From Leptospira sp. WS60.C2 (GTDB lineage: Bacteria > Spirochaetota > Leptospiria > Leptospirales > Leptospiraceae): DNA of 64,000 nt. The DNA lies in NCBI RefSeq assembly GCF_040833955.1, contig NZ_CP162134.1, positions 62,001-126,000 of the forward strand. The letters run 5' to 3'. The notes beneath the pieces are model-generated. The model made no database searches. It was given only the letters and a program-made list of their open reading frames with translations, and had not been told where the DNA came from. Below are positions 37,851 through 46,376 of this stretch, piece after piece. Numbering within the stretch: the first letter of the stretch is position 1; the number at the start of each line of letters is the position of its first letter. The position numbers and the translations under genes are program-made.

Positions 37851-38203
37851 TAGAGTGCCTGCCGTTCAAACAATTCAAAGACCAAAGTTTGTTTCATCAA
37901 ACTAAAAAACTCTTTTCCCGTTTCTGTGTTTTGAAGATTTTTACCCGCTTCATGGCAATCTTCCACCTGTTCCCAATACAAAAGGTCCATCATCACCCCT
38001 TCGGTTGTTTTGGATTGGAAGGCCCTCCACGCGAGAAATCCCTTTTGGGTTTTCAGAATGGGTAACATCTTTTTTCTCATTTCATGGTAACGTTCCAAAT
38101 TGAAACTCTCACAGGTGACAATGGCCACTTCTACTGCTGTACTTTGGGGTAAACTTTCCAAGGTGAGTAACTCTTGGCCAACTTGTTTTAAACTCTCTAT
38201 CAT
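37850..38203 (-). CDS. ABM-like (antibiotic biosynthesis monooxygenase fold) small protein
   Basis: A 117-residue protein when started at the ATG at 38203, which has an excellent ribosome site (AGGAG, 7-base spacing). A longer frame reaches 38353, but the extra 50 residues look non-coding. The segment VAIVTCESFNLERYHEMRKKMLPIL, then GFLAWRAFQSKTTEGVMMDLLYWE, resembles the dimeric ABM/ferredoxin-like fold used by small monooxygenases and stress proteins. It overlaps the sigma-factor start, so the two are co-translated. It could act as a sensor or accessory to the sigma factor, or just share its regulation; the sequence does not decide. Confidence 0.78.
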   Translation of the reverse strand: MIESLKQVGQELLTLESLPQSTAVEVAIVTCESFNLERYHEMRKKMLPILKTQKGFLAWRAFQSKTTEGVMMDLLYWEQVEDCHEAGKNLQNTETGKEFFSLMKQTLVFELFERQAL

Positions 38204-38389
38204 GGGTTTCTCCTTTTTTGGCTTTTTTGCCTCTAGTATGGATACCCAAGGAATGTCAGTTTGTGACAGAAGTAGGGAAAAAAATGCAGTATTTTTTTTA
38301 AAACGGGAGAGGTGTCTTGCGAAACCTAGATTGATCGTAATATCGAAAACCATTACGATGATTTCAAAAAACCTAAGTTTAGGATATCA

Positions 38390-38635
38390 ATGGTTTGCGA
38401 TACAGTGCCTCAAAAAAACCAATCCAATAAATGGAAAAAACAATTCGACTCTTTCGATTCAAATGGGAAAACCCTCTATCTAGAAATGATAACACTTCCA
38501 TTCACTCTCCACAATCCAATCCCAGCCACCGATGGTAGCGGAAATCCTTTCTGGGAAAGAATGAAACCGAAAGCTCATGAAAGTTTCCAGAAAGATTGGA
38601 GCGGACAGCGGGATCGCCTAATGGATAAAATGTGA
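38390..38635 (+). CDS. Possible small protein (doubtful)
   Basis: An 81-codon frame with an ATG and a fair upstream AGGA. The composition is charged and hydrophilic (ending QRDRLMDKM), with no signal or membrane segment and no family I know. It fills the gap between the divergent ABM-like gene and the convergent DUF302 gene. Real coding is possible, but no independent support was found. Confidence 0.32.
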   Translation: MVCDTVPQKNQSNKWKKQFDSFDSNGKTLYLEMITLPFTLHNPIPATDGSGNPFWERMKPKAHESFQKDWSGQRDRLMDKM

Positions 38636-38683
38636 TCCTAGCATCCATTGGCGAGGCGCCCCACTGTTTTTTTGCATCTTTGT

Positions 38684-39073
38684 TTATTCGTGGAGGTGGT
38701 GGATGACTCGGACAAGTTTGTCCTGTACTTCTTTGGCGATAGTTTCCAGTTCTGAGTTTTGGACCATTTTGGTCATTGTCATTGGATCAAAGATCGAAAC
38801 TTTGATTTCGCCGTTTTTTTCTTCAGTCACTACCACATTGCATGGTAGTAACATCCCAATTTCGTCTGTGGTTTGGAGGGCTCTATGCGCAAAACTAGGG
38901 TTACATGCACCGAGGATGGTGTATCGTTTGAAATCCACACCAATCTTGTCTTTTAATGTTTGTTTGACATCAATTGTGGTGAGAACCCCAAACCCTTCTT
39001 TTTTTAACGCTTCTGTTGTGTCGCTTATGGTTTCATCGAAACTTTTTTTTCTGTGAACGGTTAACCCTAACAT
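38684..39073 (-). CDS. DUF302-domain protein
   Basis: A 129-residue protein consisting of one DUF302 domain: an N-terminal GLTVHRKKSFDET strand-helix, the characteristic YTILGACNPSFAHRAL, and GMLLPCNVVV. The two conserved cysteines (in GACNP and LPCNV) are present. The family is small, mostly cytoplasmic, and often found near sulfur-handling or heavy-metal genes; its activity is not settled. A GGAGG ribosome site precedes the ATG, and a perfect palindrome lies immediately upstream, so this gene appears tightly regulated by itself. Confidence 0.93.
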   Translation of the reverse strand: MLGLTVHRKKSFDETISDTTEALKKEGFGVLTTIDVKQTLKDKIGVDFKRYTILGACNPSFAHRALQTTDEIGMLLPCNVVVTEEKNGEIKVSIFDPMTMTKMVQNSELETIAKEVQDKLVRVIHHLHE

Positions 39074-39086
39074 AAATCCTCCAGAT

Positions 39087-39108
39087 CCTATACCCCATAG
39101 GGTATAGG
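39087..39108. promoter_or_regulatory. Perfect G/C-tract palindrome upstream of DUF302 gene (CsoR/CstR-like operator)
   Basis: Half-sites CCTATACCC and GGGTATAGG are separated by CATA; the symmetry extends one more base on each side. It lies 14-35 bases upstream of the DUF302 ATG, beside its ribosome site. Pseudo-palindromes with an ATACCC...GGGTAT core are typical of CsoR-family repressors (copper, nickel, persulfide). No CsoR-type gene is in the window, so the regulator must be elsewhere. It is not a terminator: no T-run follows on either strand. Confidence 0.75.
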
Positions 39109-39143
39109 AGATTTGAGAACTTGCAAGAGCTTTTTTTAAAAAT

Positions 39144-39593
39144 TTAAGGAGAGAATTCTTTTTTCGGAAGTTTTTGCATCTCTTCTACGCTTGGAAGTTC
39201 TTTGGATGCGTGTCGAATTTCGCCAGAAGCATTCAATAAAAAGTACTGGGGGAGTGGTTCGGTTTTGAGTGACCCAAATCGGTCATCGAGAATGAGAGTT
39301 TGGAATTCGTTGTCTCTGGGGGTAAAGTTGAGAAGCACGTATGTCCCGAGGTCTGGTTTTCCTTCGCCACATTCCAAACCTCGAAGCATCTCACAACGTG
39401 ACTTTGTGACTGCAAGTAAGATGAGTTTTCCCTCTCGAGAGGCTTGCCCAAAAGCAAAGGACTTATTGTGACCCCAATGGAGTTCTTCACTAGCCATCTG
39501 GTTGATTTTGATATAGCCAAACACTAGAAGGAGGATGAAGAGAGGCATGGATAAAAAACCAAGAAGGTAAAAAACGCGAGAATATTTCTGCAT
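39144..39593 (-). CDS. Membrane-anchored thioredoxin-fold-like protein without CxxC
   Basis: A 149-residue protein with one N-terminal membrane helix (about 8-28) and a periplasmic part reminiscent of thioredoxin-like domains: KLILLAVTKSRCEMLRGLEC in the place of the first strand and active-site loop, and LPQYFLLNASGEIRHAS in the place of the cis-Pro strand. The redox CxxC is replaced by two cysteines seven residues apart. Function is unknown; a disulfide or haem-related periplasmic role is possible. It is divergent from speE across 141 bases, where I see a small hairpin (39604-39624) but no confident promoter. Confidence 0.65.
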   Translation of the reverse strand: MQKYSRVFYLLGFLSMPLFILLLVFGYIKINQMASEELHWGHNKSFAFGQASREGKLILLAVTKSRCEMLRGLECGEGKPDLGTYVLLNFTPRDNEFQTLILDDRFGSLKTEPLPQYFLLNASGEIRHASKELPSVEEMQKLPKKEFSP

Positions 39594-39734
39594 ACAAATC
39601 TATGGAATGGTACTGACCCATTCCCGCCAAGTTCAATTTTTAAGCTTCCACCTTCTAAAAAACTTTAAAAAAAACTACACTTGCTTCTTCCCATTCTTAT
39701 ACTGGTTCAAAGAGAGAATCCTTAGGAGCATTTA

Positions 39735-40580
39735 ATGGAGATTTGGTATACAGAAAAATTGGAATTAGAAAAAGGACGAGCTGTCAGTTACCGAGTAACA
39801 AAGACAATCGAGAGCCTACAATCTCCGTTCCAAAAAATCGATATTTTTGAAACACAATCGTTTGGCCGTATGTTCACACTTGATGGTGTAACAATGGTTA
39901 CCAATAAAGACGAACATTCGTATCATGAAATGATTGCCCATATTCCAATGATGAGCCATCCCAATCCAGAATCAGTCCTCGTGATTGGTGGGGGAGATGG
40001 GGGAACAGTTCGGGAAGTTTTAAAACATCCGTCTGTCAAAGAAGTGGTGTTATGCGAAATTGACAAAGCTGTTGTTGATATTAGTTATAAATACTTTCCA
40101 GAATGTGCAGATGCAATGAAAGATCCAAAAGTGATCCACCAATATGATGATGGAGCAAAATTTGCAAGAGACAACAAAGGTCGATTTGATGTGATCCTTG
40201 TGGATTCCAGTGACCCTGTAGGCCCTGCTGAAGTTTTGTTTAAAGAACCTTTCTTTCGCGACATGGCAAGTGCTCTCAAACCAACAGGGATCATTGCGAC
40301 ACAAGCAGAATCTTTTTGGTATCATGGAGATGTGATTTCTTCTCTTTTTGATTTTATTCCGAAGATTTTTCCTGAGTATGGTTATTATTACACAACCATT
40401 CCCACATATCCCTCTGGAATCATAGGGTTTACCTTTTTATCCAATGCAATTGATCCGTATTCGGTCACACCTGATCCGAAACGAGTTCCTAAAGGTCTCA
40501 AATACTATAGCCCTGAAATTCACAAAGCGGCATTTGTATTGCCAGAGTTTGCAAAAGCTTACATCAAACGAAAAGGTTAA
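39735..40580 (+). CDS. speE: Spermidine synthase (polyamine aminopropyltransferase)
   Basis: A 281-residue protein of normal SpeE length. It transfers the aminopropyl group of decarboxylated S-adenosylmethionine to putrescine. Features are the N-terminal beta hairpin (FGRMFTLDGVTMVTNKDE), the nucleotide-binding GGGDGG at 85-90, the acidic residue in LCEIDKAV, and the catalytic region VDSSDPVGPAEVLF. It heads a long plus-strand run; the next gene starts six bases after its stop. No speD or speA is nearby. Confidence 0.95.
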   Translation: MEIWYTEKLELEKGRAVSYRVTKTIESLQSPFQKIDIFETQSFGRMFTLDGVTMVTNKDEHSYHEMIAHIPMMSHPNPESVLVIGGGDGGTVREVLKHPSVKEVVLCEIDKAVVDISYKYFPECADAMKDPKVIHQYDDGAKFARDNKGRFDVILVDSSDPVGPAEVLFKEPFFRDMASALKPTGIIATQAESFWYHGDVISSLFDFIPKIFPEYGYYYTTIPTYPSGIIGFTFLSNAIDPYSVTPDPKRVPKGLKYYSPEIHKAAFVLPEFAKAYIKRKG

Positions 40581-40586
40581 AACTTT

Positions 40587-41852
40587 GTGAGATTTTTTTT
40601 CGTTTCCCATTCTGTCTTTTGTTTGGTTCTATTTATCGCCTGTCCCGTGTTAGAGGCACAAGAAACGAAAGCTACAGAGATGGAATTGGAAGCGGAATCT
40701 TATGAAGAACGTGGTTATCCAAAAAAAGCAAGTCTCATCCGTGAAAAATTAAAGCGGATTCGAAAAGAAAACTTCCAAATCAAAAATCCAGAACCTGTTT
40801 ACATACCAGAAAACAAGGATAAACCTGCCACTAAAAATGGGAATGGAACCTTGGAGTTTTGGAATGGATCCTTTGAAGTAGGATTTCGCTTCTTACGGCA
40901 GAATGCAGATTTTCGTTCTGGCAAAGAATGGGCGTTAGATGATGATAGGGTGGCCTTCCAAGCTGGCACACCCTATTTTCCAAGGTCCCCAATGGGATAC
41001 CAAAATATAAGAAGTCTTCCCTACCAAGTGGAATGGGAGGAAACAAGAAAAAATTCAAATCATTTGGCGCCACGGATTTCGTATAGGCACAACTCCAAGA
41101 AGTGGGGATGGGAATATTCCTATATGCAGTTTTTTACCTCAAGGAACTATTTCTCGTTTGGTGAAATCGGTGGTTTCCAATCTGGATTTCAAACCGATCG
41201 TTTTTTTAGCGCTGATCACAAATTGGTGGTCCAAGTATTCGAGGAATATTCGCATAACAAAGGATTTGTGTGGGAATTTGGATTTCGAGTCGGTTCCCTT
41301 AGAACCAATTCTTCTCAAAATTCACAAAGCCTAGGACAAACTGGACTTTTTCGTGATACCATTCAGTATGTGGCTCCGAGTACTGGTTTTAAATTTGTAC
41401 ACCAATTTTTTGAAAACACTTCCTATGAGTTAGGTGGTGATTTATTTTTTACACCTGTTGGCAATTTAAAGTATCGAAGGGATAGTTTTACGAGTTTGGG
41501 TGGGATGAGTCGATTCAGTGGAGAAAGAACGAGTGTAGAGGAAGTGTATTCATTGTTTTCCGAAAAAAGAATCGATACTTCCATCCTTGGATTGAACCTA
41601 ATGGCACAACTCAATTGGACACCATTTCCCCATCATAAATTCCATTTGGGGCTCCAATCCATCCAATATACTTGGCGTGCCAATGAAACCGATCTTCCGG
41701 GACTTCGTGCGATCAATCCCGAGTCCTACTTGGCTGGAGTTAGAGATTATTATTTGAGTTCTGCCTTTTATGAAGCGGATGGGGGAAAGGACAGACCACT
41801 TCGATCTTATAACATAGCGAATTTGTATGTAGGGTATACCTATGCATTTTAA
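40587..41852 (+). CDS. Putative outer-membrane beta-barrel protein
   Basis: A 421-residue protein with a signal peptide (VFCLVLFIACPVLEA) starting on GTG six bases after speE. A charged helical stretch (about 28-75) precedes a long region of alternating aromatic and polar residues (for example GWEYSYMQFF, FEVGFRFL), ending in YVGYTYAF with a C-terminal Phe, as expected for an outer-membrane barrel inserted by BamA. No named family recognised. Its 3' end overlaps the following lipoprotein gene by 11 bases, tying it to two lipoproteins. Confidence 0.76.
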   Translation: MRFFFVSHSVFCLVLFIACPVLEAQETKATEMELEAESYEERGYPKKASLIREKLKRIRKENFQIKNPEPVYIPENKDKPATKNGNGTLEFWNGSFEVGFRFLRQNADFRSGKEWALDDDRVAFQAGTPYFPRSPMGYQNIRSLPYQVEWEETRKNSNHLAPRISYRHNSKKWGWEYSYMQFFTSRNYFSFGEIGGFQSGFQTDRFFSADHKLVVQVFEEYSHNKGFVWEFGFRVGSLRTNSSQNSQSLGQTGLFRDTIQYVAPSTGFKFVHQFFENTSYELGGDLFFTPVGNLKYRRDSFTSLGGMSRFSGERTSVEEVYSLFSEKRIDTSILGLNLMAQLNWTPFPHHKFHLGLQSIQYTWRANETDLPGLRAINPESYLAGVRDYYLSSAFYEADGGKDRPLRSYNIANLYVGYTYAF

Positions 41853-42576
41853 AAGTTGGATTCGTCTTTTTGGTTTGGTAGGCGTTGTTTTACCAATGTT
41901 ACATTGTGCGATCTCTCTTCGGGTCTATCGACCCTTCCCAAATGAAAAGGAATATGATTTTGTGAAAAAAATGGATCATATTACCATCCAAGTGAACGGC
42001 GAAAATCGAAAACAAATGGCGGTGTATGATCCCTATTTTTTTGGTCCCGAGGCACTGGCAAATGAGTACGGTCCTCTATCGTATTTGATCCGAAAGGAAT
42101 TGTCCATTCGCTCTTCTCGTTATCCCTTGTTACTCGAAAGAGGTGGCAACATCCTTGTCGAAGAATTCCAACTTGTGTCTTTGGATCGATGTCATAAAAA
42201 CCTAACGTATGTGCGCCTGAAGGCAAAAATCCAAATTCGTGGTGGAAGAGAAGAAGAAGTTAATTATTATGATGAAATTGATTCCAAAGTCACCAATTGT
42301 TACTTAACGGGGAGTGTGTTTACCTTGGTTCCCTTGATTTGGTATGTTCCATACAATGGATTTCGCGGGAATCGAGAAGACCAACTCAACCAACTGGGAC
42401 GTAATGCGATGACCGAGCTTTTTTCTCAGATGGAAACGGTTTCTGGATTTCAGGAAAAGGTCTTCGATCCGACAGAAATCAAAACACTCGACGAACCTAA
42501 ACCAGCTCCAAAAGTGATTCCCGCCAAACAAGAACCAGTTGATCCAAAACTTAAGGATATTTTGGATAGTTTATGA
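41842..42576 (+). CDS. Lipoprotein of unknown function
   Basis: A 244-residue protein with a lipobox-like LPMLHC after a hydrophobic signal (LFGLVGVVLPMLHC). The mature part has two further cysteines (DRCHKN, TNCYLTG) and a hydrophobic segment (VFTLVPLIWYV), then a Pro/Lys-rich tail. The layout (a conserved ILVEEFQLVSL beta strand, a late hydrophobic stretch) resembles assembly-type lipoproteins, but no family is recognised. It overlaps both neighbours (11 and 4 bases), so outer-membrane-like protein, lipoprotein and the next lipoprotein are made together. Confidence 0.75.
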   Translation: MHFKSWIRLFGLVGVVLPMLHCAISLRVYRPFPNEKEYDFVKKMDHITIQVNGENRKQMAVYDPYFFGPEALANEYGPLSYLIRKELSIRSSRYPLLLERGGNILVEEFQLVSLDRCHKNLTYVRLKAKIQIRGGREEEVNYYDEIDSKVTNCYLTGSVFTLVPLIWYVPYNGFRGNREDQLNQLGRNAMTELFSQMETVSGFQEKVFDPTEIKTLDEPKPAPKVIPAKQEPVDPKLKDILDSL

Positions 42577-43451
42577 AACCTGTTTCATACATCGTATTAC
42601 TTGGGTTAGTGGTTCTATTTTCCAGTTGTTATTCATTGGAAAAACCATACAATTATGGAAATCCATACCATCCTAGTCCGGAATTCACAGAGGATGACCC
42701 ACAATTTGAAGAAGGGGAACCAGTATGGATTCTCGACCAAACAGGAAATTGGGTTTTTTCTCTTCCTTCCAAATTAGTATTGTGGGACAGAAAGGCAGAT
42801 AACCATTATATATCGAAAGAAACAAAAGAATATTTGATTCGTTACATCAAAGAAAACAACCTAAGAGATGTAAAAGTTCGATTTAACCAATATGCTCCTC
42901 TTTCGGAGTGGAAACGACTTCCCAAAAATAAAAATATCAATCCTGTGGTAAGATATTTTTTTGGCTCCATTTCTCTACTTGCGTATACCTTTTTGCCAGG
43001 ACGATTGTTTGCAGGAACGATTGGAGGGGATCATTATAATTCCTTCACCAATACCATTAATCTCTACTCGGACTTGCCACCGGTTGCCATTCACGAAGGC
43101 GGACATGCAAAAGATTTTGCCCAACGAGAAGAACGCACTTGGTATGCAGTTGCGTACGCAATTCCGGTTGTGGGTGCTTTGTACCACGAAGCAAAGGCAT
43201 CGGATGATGCGTTGAATTATTTTGCCGAAAAAGAAGATAAGGCTCAATTAGATTCATCGTATGAACTATTAACACCGGCCTACTCAACGTATGTGGGAGG
43301 AGCCATAGGAGATGTGGTGGTGAACCCCATCACAGCTGTGGCTGTGATTCCAGGTCATCTCTATGGACGTTACAAAAAAAGAGAAGTGCCACTCGAATTA
43401 GAAAAACGCAAACAGAAGAAAAAAATAAAGGAACCGAAAGCCATTCCATGA
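42573..43451 (+). CDS. Lipoprotein with HEGGH zinc-metalloprotease-like motif
   Basis: A 292-residue lipoprotein (lipobox LFSSC at about residue 19). Near residue 175 it has VAIHEGGHAKDFAQRE, matching the HExxH zinc-binding helix. A second acidic/His segment, LYHEAKASDDALNYF, follows about 30 residues later and could supply a third ligand. A Gly-rich hydrophobic region and a basic tail (KKREVPLELEKRKQKKK) complete it. It could be a surface or periplasmic metalloprotease, but the rest of the fold is not recognised, so the motif might also be structural. ATGA overlaps join it to both the previous lipoprotein and pyrF. Confidence 0.8.
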   Translation: MKPVSYIVLLGLVVLFSSCYSLEKPYNYGNPYHPSPEFTEDDPQFEEGEPVWILDQTGNWVFSLPSKLVLWDRKADNHYISKETKEYLIRYIKENNLRDVKVRFNQYAPLSEWKRLPKNKNINPVVRYFFGSISLLAYTFLPGRLFAGTIGGDHYNSFTNTINLYSDLPPVAIHEGGHAKDFAQREERTWYAVAYAIPVVGALYHEAKASDDALNYFAEKEDKAQLDSSYELLTPAYSTYVGGAIGDVVVNPITAVAVIPGHLYGRYKKREVPLELEKRKQKKKIKEPKAIP

Positions 43452-44266
43452 CTTCATTTTTAACCAAATTTCATTCTCGAAGAGACAACTTACAATCTCT
43501 CCTTTGCATTGGGATCGATCCTGAATTGGAAAAACTACCCCAGGTTTGCCTAGATTCTAAGTCCCCACTCGTTCATTTTGCAGAAACAATTGTAAGGTAC
43601 ACACATACGAATGCCGTTGCTTGGAAACCGAATATCGCCTTTTTTGAACGTTTGGGGGCAGAAGGGTATTTTGCATTAGAACATATGGTTCACTTAATGA
43701 AAGAGGTTTCTCCTGAAGTGCCAATTGTGATGGATGCGAAACGTGGGGATCTTGCCAATACTGCCAAGGAATATGCAAAGTATTTTTTCCAAACTCTGAA
43801 GGTGGATGCACTGACTGTGAATCCTTACATGGGCCGAGATAGCCTAGTACCATATTTGGATTTGGGTGGGTATCTTTTTGTATTAGGGTTAACCTCCAAT
43901 CCGAGTTCTGCGGACTTCCAAAAATTAAAAACAAATCCAAAGGATGTGTTTTTGTACGAAGAGGTAAGTGACCAAATGGCAAGGCTCGAAGAATCCTACC
44001 CAGGACAGGTGGGACTTGTTGTCGGAGGAACCCATCCATCGGAAATCCAATCTCTTCGCAAGAGACACCCTCGTTTGTGTTTTCTCATTCCTGGTTTTGG
44101 AGCCCAAGGTGGAGATTTGCCATCCATCATCCAAGCCTCGGGCAAAGAAGCACTCATCAATTCTTCCCGTGGAATTACACTTAGTACGCTTGCAGAAAAT
44201 TTTGGCGAAGTTTCGAAAAAGAAATCAGAAGAAGTGCATTTGCAGATGAACCAACTCTTTCTGTAA
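43448..44266 (+). CDS. pyrF: Orotidine 5'-phosphate decarboxylase
   Basis: A 272-residue enzyme of the longer (type 2) OMP decarboxylase group that makes UMP in pyrimidine synthesis. The catalytic Asp-x-Lys-x-x-Asp network is clear in IVMDAKRGDLANTA (Asp96, Lys98, Asp101), with the phosphate-binding region in FLIPGFGAQGGD and a terminal NSSRGI. It overlaps the preceding lipoprotein gene by four bases. That a biosynthetic gene is embedded in a surface-protein run probably reflects operon crowding rather than shared function. Confidence 0.95.
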   Translation: MTSFLTKFHSRRDNLQSLLCIGIDPELEKLPQVCLDSKSPLVHFAETIVRYTHTNAVAWKPNIAFFERLGAEGYFALEHMVHLMKEVSPEVPIVMDAKRGDLANTAKEYAKYFFQTLKVDALTVNPYMGRDSLVPYLDLGGYLFVLGLTSNPSSADFQKLKTNPKDVFLYEEVSDQMARLEESYPGQVGLVVGGTHPSEIQSLRKRHPRLCFLIPGFGAQGGDLPSIIQASGKEALINSSRGITLSTLAENFGEVSKKKSEEVHLQMNQLFL

Positions 44267-44292
44267 CGGTCTAATCACCATTAGGGAATCAA

Positions 44293-45564
44293 GTGAAAGA
44301 AACATTAGCTATTGTCGGAACAGGAATTGCAGGTTTAGGTTCTGCGTATTTTTTAAAAAACGATTTTGATCTTACCATTTTTGACACTGCCGATTACATC
44401 GGCGGGCATACCAACACAGTTATGGTGGAAGAAGACGGAGTAGAGATTCCGATCGACACTGGGTTCATTGTCTTCAACCACGTTACCTATCCCAATTTAT
44501 TACGTTTATTCCAAACGTTAGATGTGCCCACAAAAAAATCGGACATGTCGTTTAGTGTGCAATATGATCCCACCAAACTAGAGTTCTGCGGATCTGGCCT
44601 TTCTGGTTTATTTGCACAAAAGAAGAATTTATTCCGACCTCGGTATTTGAAGATGTTACTCGAGATCAACAGATTCAATACGTCGGCTCCCAAAATTTTG
44701 GACAATCCTAACTATGACGATTGGAGTTTGGGACGTTACATGGAGACGTTTGGTTACGGAAAAGACATCTTGAATTATTATTTGGTGCCCATGAGCTCGG
44801 CTGTATGGTCTACACCACCCGATTTGATGTTAGAATTTCCTGCAAAATCTCTTATTCGCTTTTTTTATAACCATGGTTTTTTAGGGCTCAATACACAACA
44901 TCAGTGGTACACAGTGGATGGTGGCTCGAACGAGTATGTGAAACGAATTATCCCTCCCATCAAAGATCGATTTCGTTTAAATACCCCAGTTCTTGCTGTG
45001 AACCGTTTGCCCAATGGCAAAGTGGAGGTTGTCCTCCCAGAAGGGAAAAAGGAAGTGTTTGACAAAGTGTTACTCGCGACTCATGGTCACTTGTCAGCCA
45101 AGTTAGTCGGGAATCCAACTAAACTTGAAAAAGAGTTATTACCTCTTTACAAATACCAACACAATACTGCCACCTTACACACGGATGATTCTGATATGCC
45201 AAGTATCAATTCATGCTGGTCGAGTTGGAATTATAAAATCACAGAAGCAAAAGATGGTAAAATGGAACCTTACACGATTTATTGGATGAATCGTTTGCAG
45301 AATGTTTCCAAAAAGAAAAACTATTTTGTGACGATTAATGATCCATGTCGGGTGAAACAAAGTCATATCATCAAAAAAATCGATTATGAACACCCACTCT
45401 TTTCTGTGGAAGCATCTCTTGGTCAAAATCGTTTGCCTTTGTTAAATGAAGAAGGACCAATCTATTATGCAGGTGCTTATTTTAGATATGGTTTTCATGA
45501 AGATGGATTTTTGTCTGCTGTGAATGTATCAAGAAGTATATTGAAGCGAGATCCATGGACTTAA
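44293..45564 (+). CDS. FAD-dependent oxidoreductase (amine-oxidase family), first of a fatty-acid-modifying triad
   Basis: A 423-residue flavoprotein with the N-terminal dinucleotide motif IVGTGIAGLGSAYFL (Gly9, Gly11, Gly14), the GGHTNT flavin segment and a C-terminal YYAGAYFRYGFHEDGF block. The start is a GTG 26 bases after pyrF with a fair AGGGAA site. It overlaps DUF1365 by ten bases, which in turn overlaps the CFA-synthase-like gene. This three-gene set is common in bacteria, and related sets make or modify methylated, cyclopropane or furan fatty acids. A redox step on phospholipid acyl chains is the likely role, by family and context. Confidence 0.9.
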   Translation: MKETLAIVGTGIAGLGSAYFLKNDFDLTIFDTADYIGGHTNTVMVEEDGVEIPIDTGFIVFNHVTYPNLLRLFQTLDVPTKKSDMSFSVQYDPTKLEFCGSGLSGLFAQKKNLFRPRYLKMLLEINRFNTSAPKILDNPNYDDWSLGRYMETFGYGKDILNYYLVPMSSAVWSTPPDLMLEFPAKSLIRFFYNHGFLGLNTQHQWYTVDGGSNEYVKRIIPPIKDRFRLNTPVLAVNRLPNGKVEVVLPEGKKEVFDKVLLATHGHLSAKLVGNPTKLEKELLPLYKYQHNTATLHTDDSDMPSINSCWSSWNYKITEAKDGKMEPYTIYWMNRLQNVSKKKNYFVTINDPCRVKQSHIIKKIDYEHPLFSVEASLGQNRLPLLNEEGPIYYAGAYFRYGFHEDGFLSAVNVSRSILKRDPWT

Positions 45565-46376
45565 GTTCTTGTATGTATGAAGCGGACGTATTTCATATGC
45601 GTACCGCACCAACGCAAAACAAATTTCAATATAAAATCTTTAACTTTTATATTGATTTGTCGGAGGTAGACAAACTAGCTGATAGAAGTTTTTTATTTTC
45701 CAAGAACCGCTGGAATTTGTTTTCCTATTATGACAAAGACCACCTCCAATTTGGGAAAGATTCCACTTACGAAAATGTAAAAGAATTTTTGTTAGCATCT
45801 GGGATCACAAGCCCAGTCGGGAAGATATTTCTTCTCACAAACTTACGGGTACTTGGGTATGTGTTTAATCCAGTCAGTTTCTATTTTTGTTTTGATCCCG
45901 AAGGTTCTCCCCTTGTGGCCATTGCCGAAGTAGGAAATACCTTTGGTGAAATCAAACCGTACATCGGCAAATTCAAAAAAGCGAAAGGAACCATCGCCGA
46001 TCCAGAAGTGTATATGCGAGAACAAAAGAATTTTTATGTCTCACCCTTCATCGGTTTGGATTCGGAATTTGAATTTCGGCTAAACGTTCCGAAAGAAAAT
46101 TTACAAATTGGAGTTGATTCTTATGAGGATGGGAAACGAATTCTGATAACGTCCTTTATTGGAAAAAAAATACCGTTTCACTCTAAATACTTGTTAAAAC
46201 TTTTCGTCCAATTTCCTTTTATTACCGTCAAAATAATAACATTGATTCATTGGCAAGCATTCAAGTTGTGGATCAAAAAAATTCCATATATAAAGAAACA
46301 CCAAAACTTAGAGAAACAAACAGGAGTTCCCCTTGGAAAAATCAGCGAACCAGTCCCTTTTACAAGAAACGATTGA
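45555..46376 (+). CDS. DUF1365-family protein
   Basis: A 273-residue protein with the family start (CMYEADVFHMRTAPTQNKFQYKIF), the NPVSFYFCFD block and a C-terminal hydrophobic LFVQFPFITVKIITLIHWQAFKLW, suggesting membrane association. DUF1365 proteins almost always neighbour CFA-synthase-like methyltransferases and a flavin oxidoreductase, as here. The biochemical step is not established for most members. The ATG lies inside the end of the oxidoreductase gene, and the next gene starts 44 bases before this stop. Confidence 0.9.
   Translation: MDLSSCMYEADVFHMRTAPTQNKFQYKIFNFYIDLSEVDKLADRSFLFSKNRWNLFSYYDKDHLQFGKDSTYENVKEFLLASGITSPVGKIFLLTNLRVLGYVFNPVSFYFCFDPEGSPLVAIAEVGNTFGEIKPYIGKFKKAKGTIADPEVYMREQKNFYVSPFIGLDSEFEFRLNVPKENLQIGVDSYEDGKRILITSFIGKKIPFHSKYLLKLFVQFPFITVKIITLIHWQAFKLWIKKIPYIKKHQNLEKQTGVPLGKISEPVPFTRND

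Noticed and set aside
38203..38353. N-terminal extension of the ABM-like protein to 38353
   Set aside because: The ATG at 38203 has a near-perfect ribosome site and gives the right domain size; the extra residues look non-coding.
38641..38672. GC-rich hairpin with T-run near the end of the doubtful 38390 frame
   Set aside because: Only about a 4-bp stem can form, too weak to call a terminator.
43557..44039. 160-codon antisense frame across pyrF
   Set aside because: No start signal or family; pyrF on the other strand is certain.
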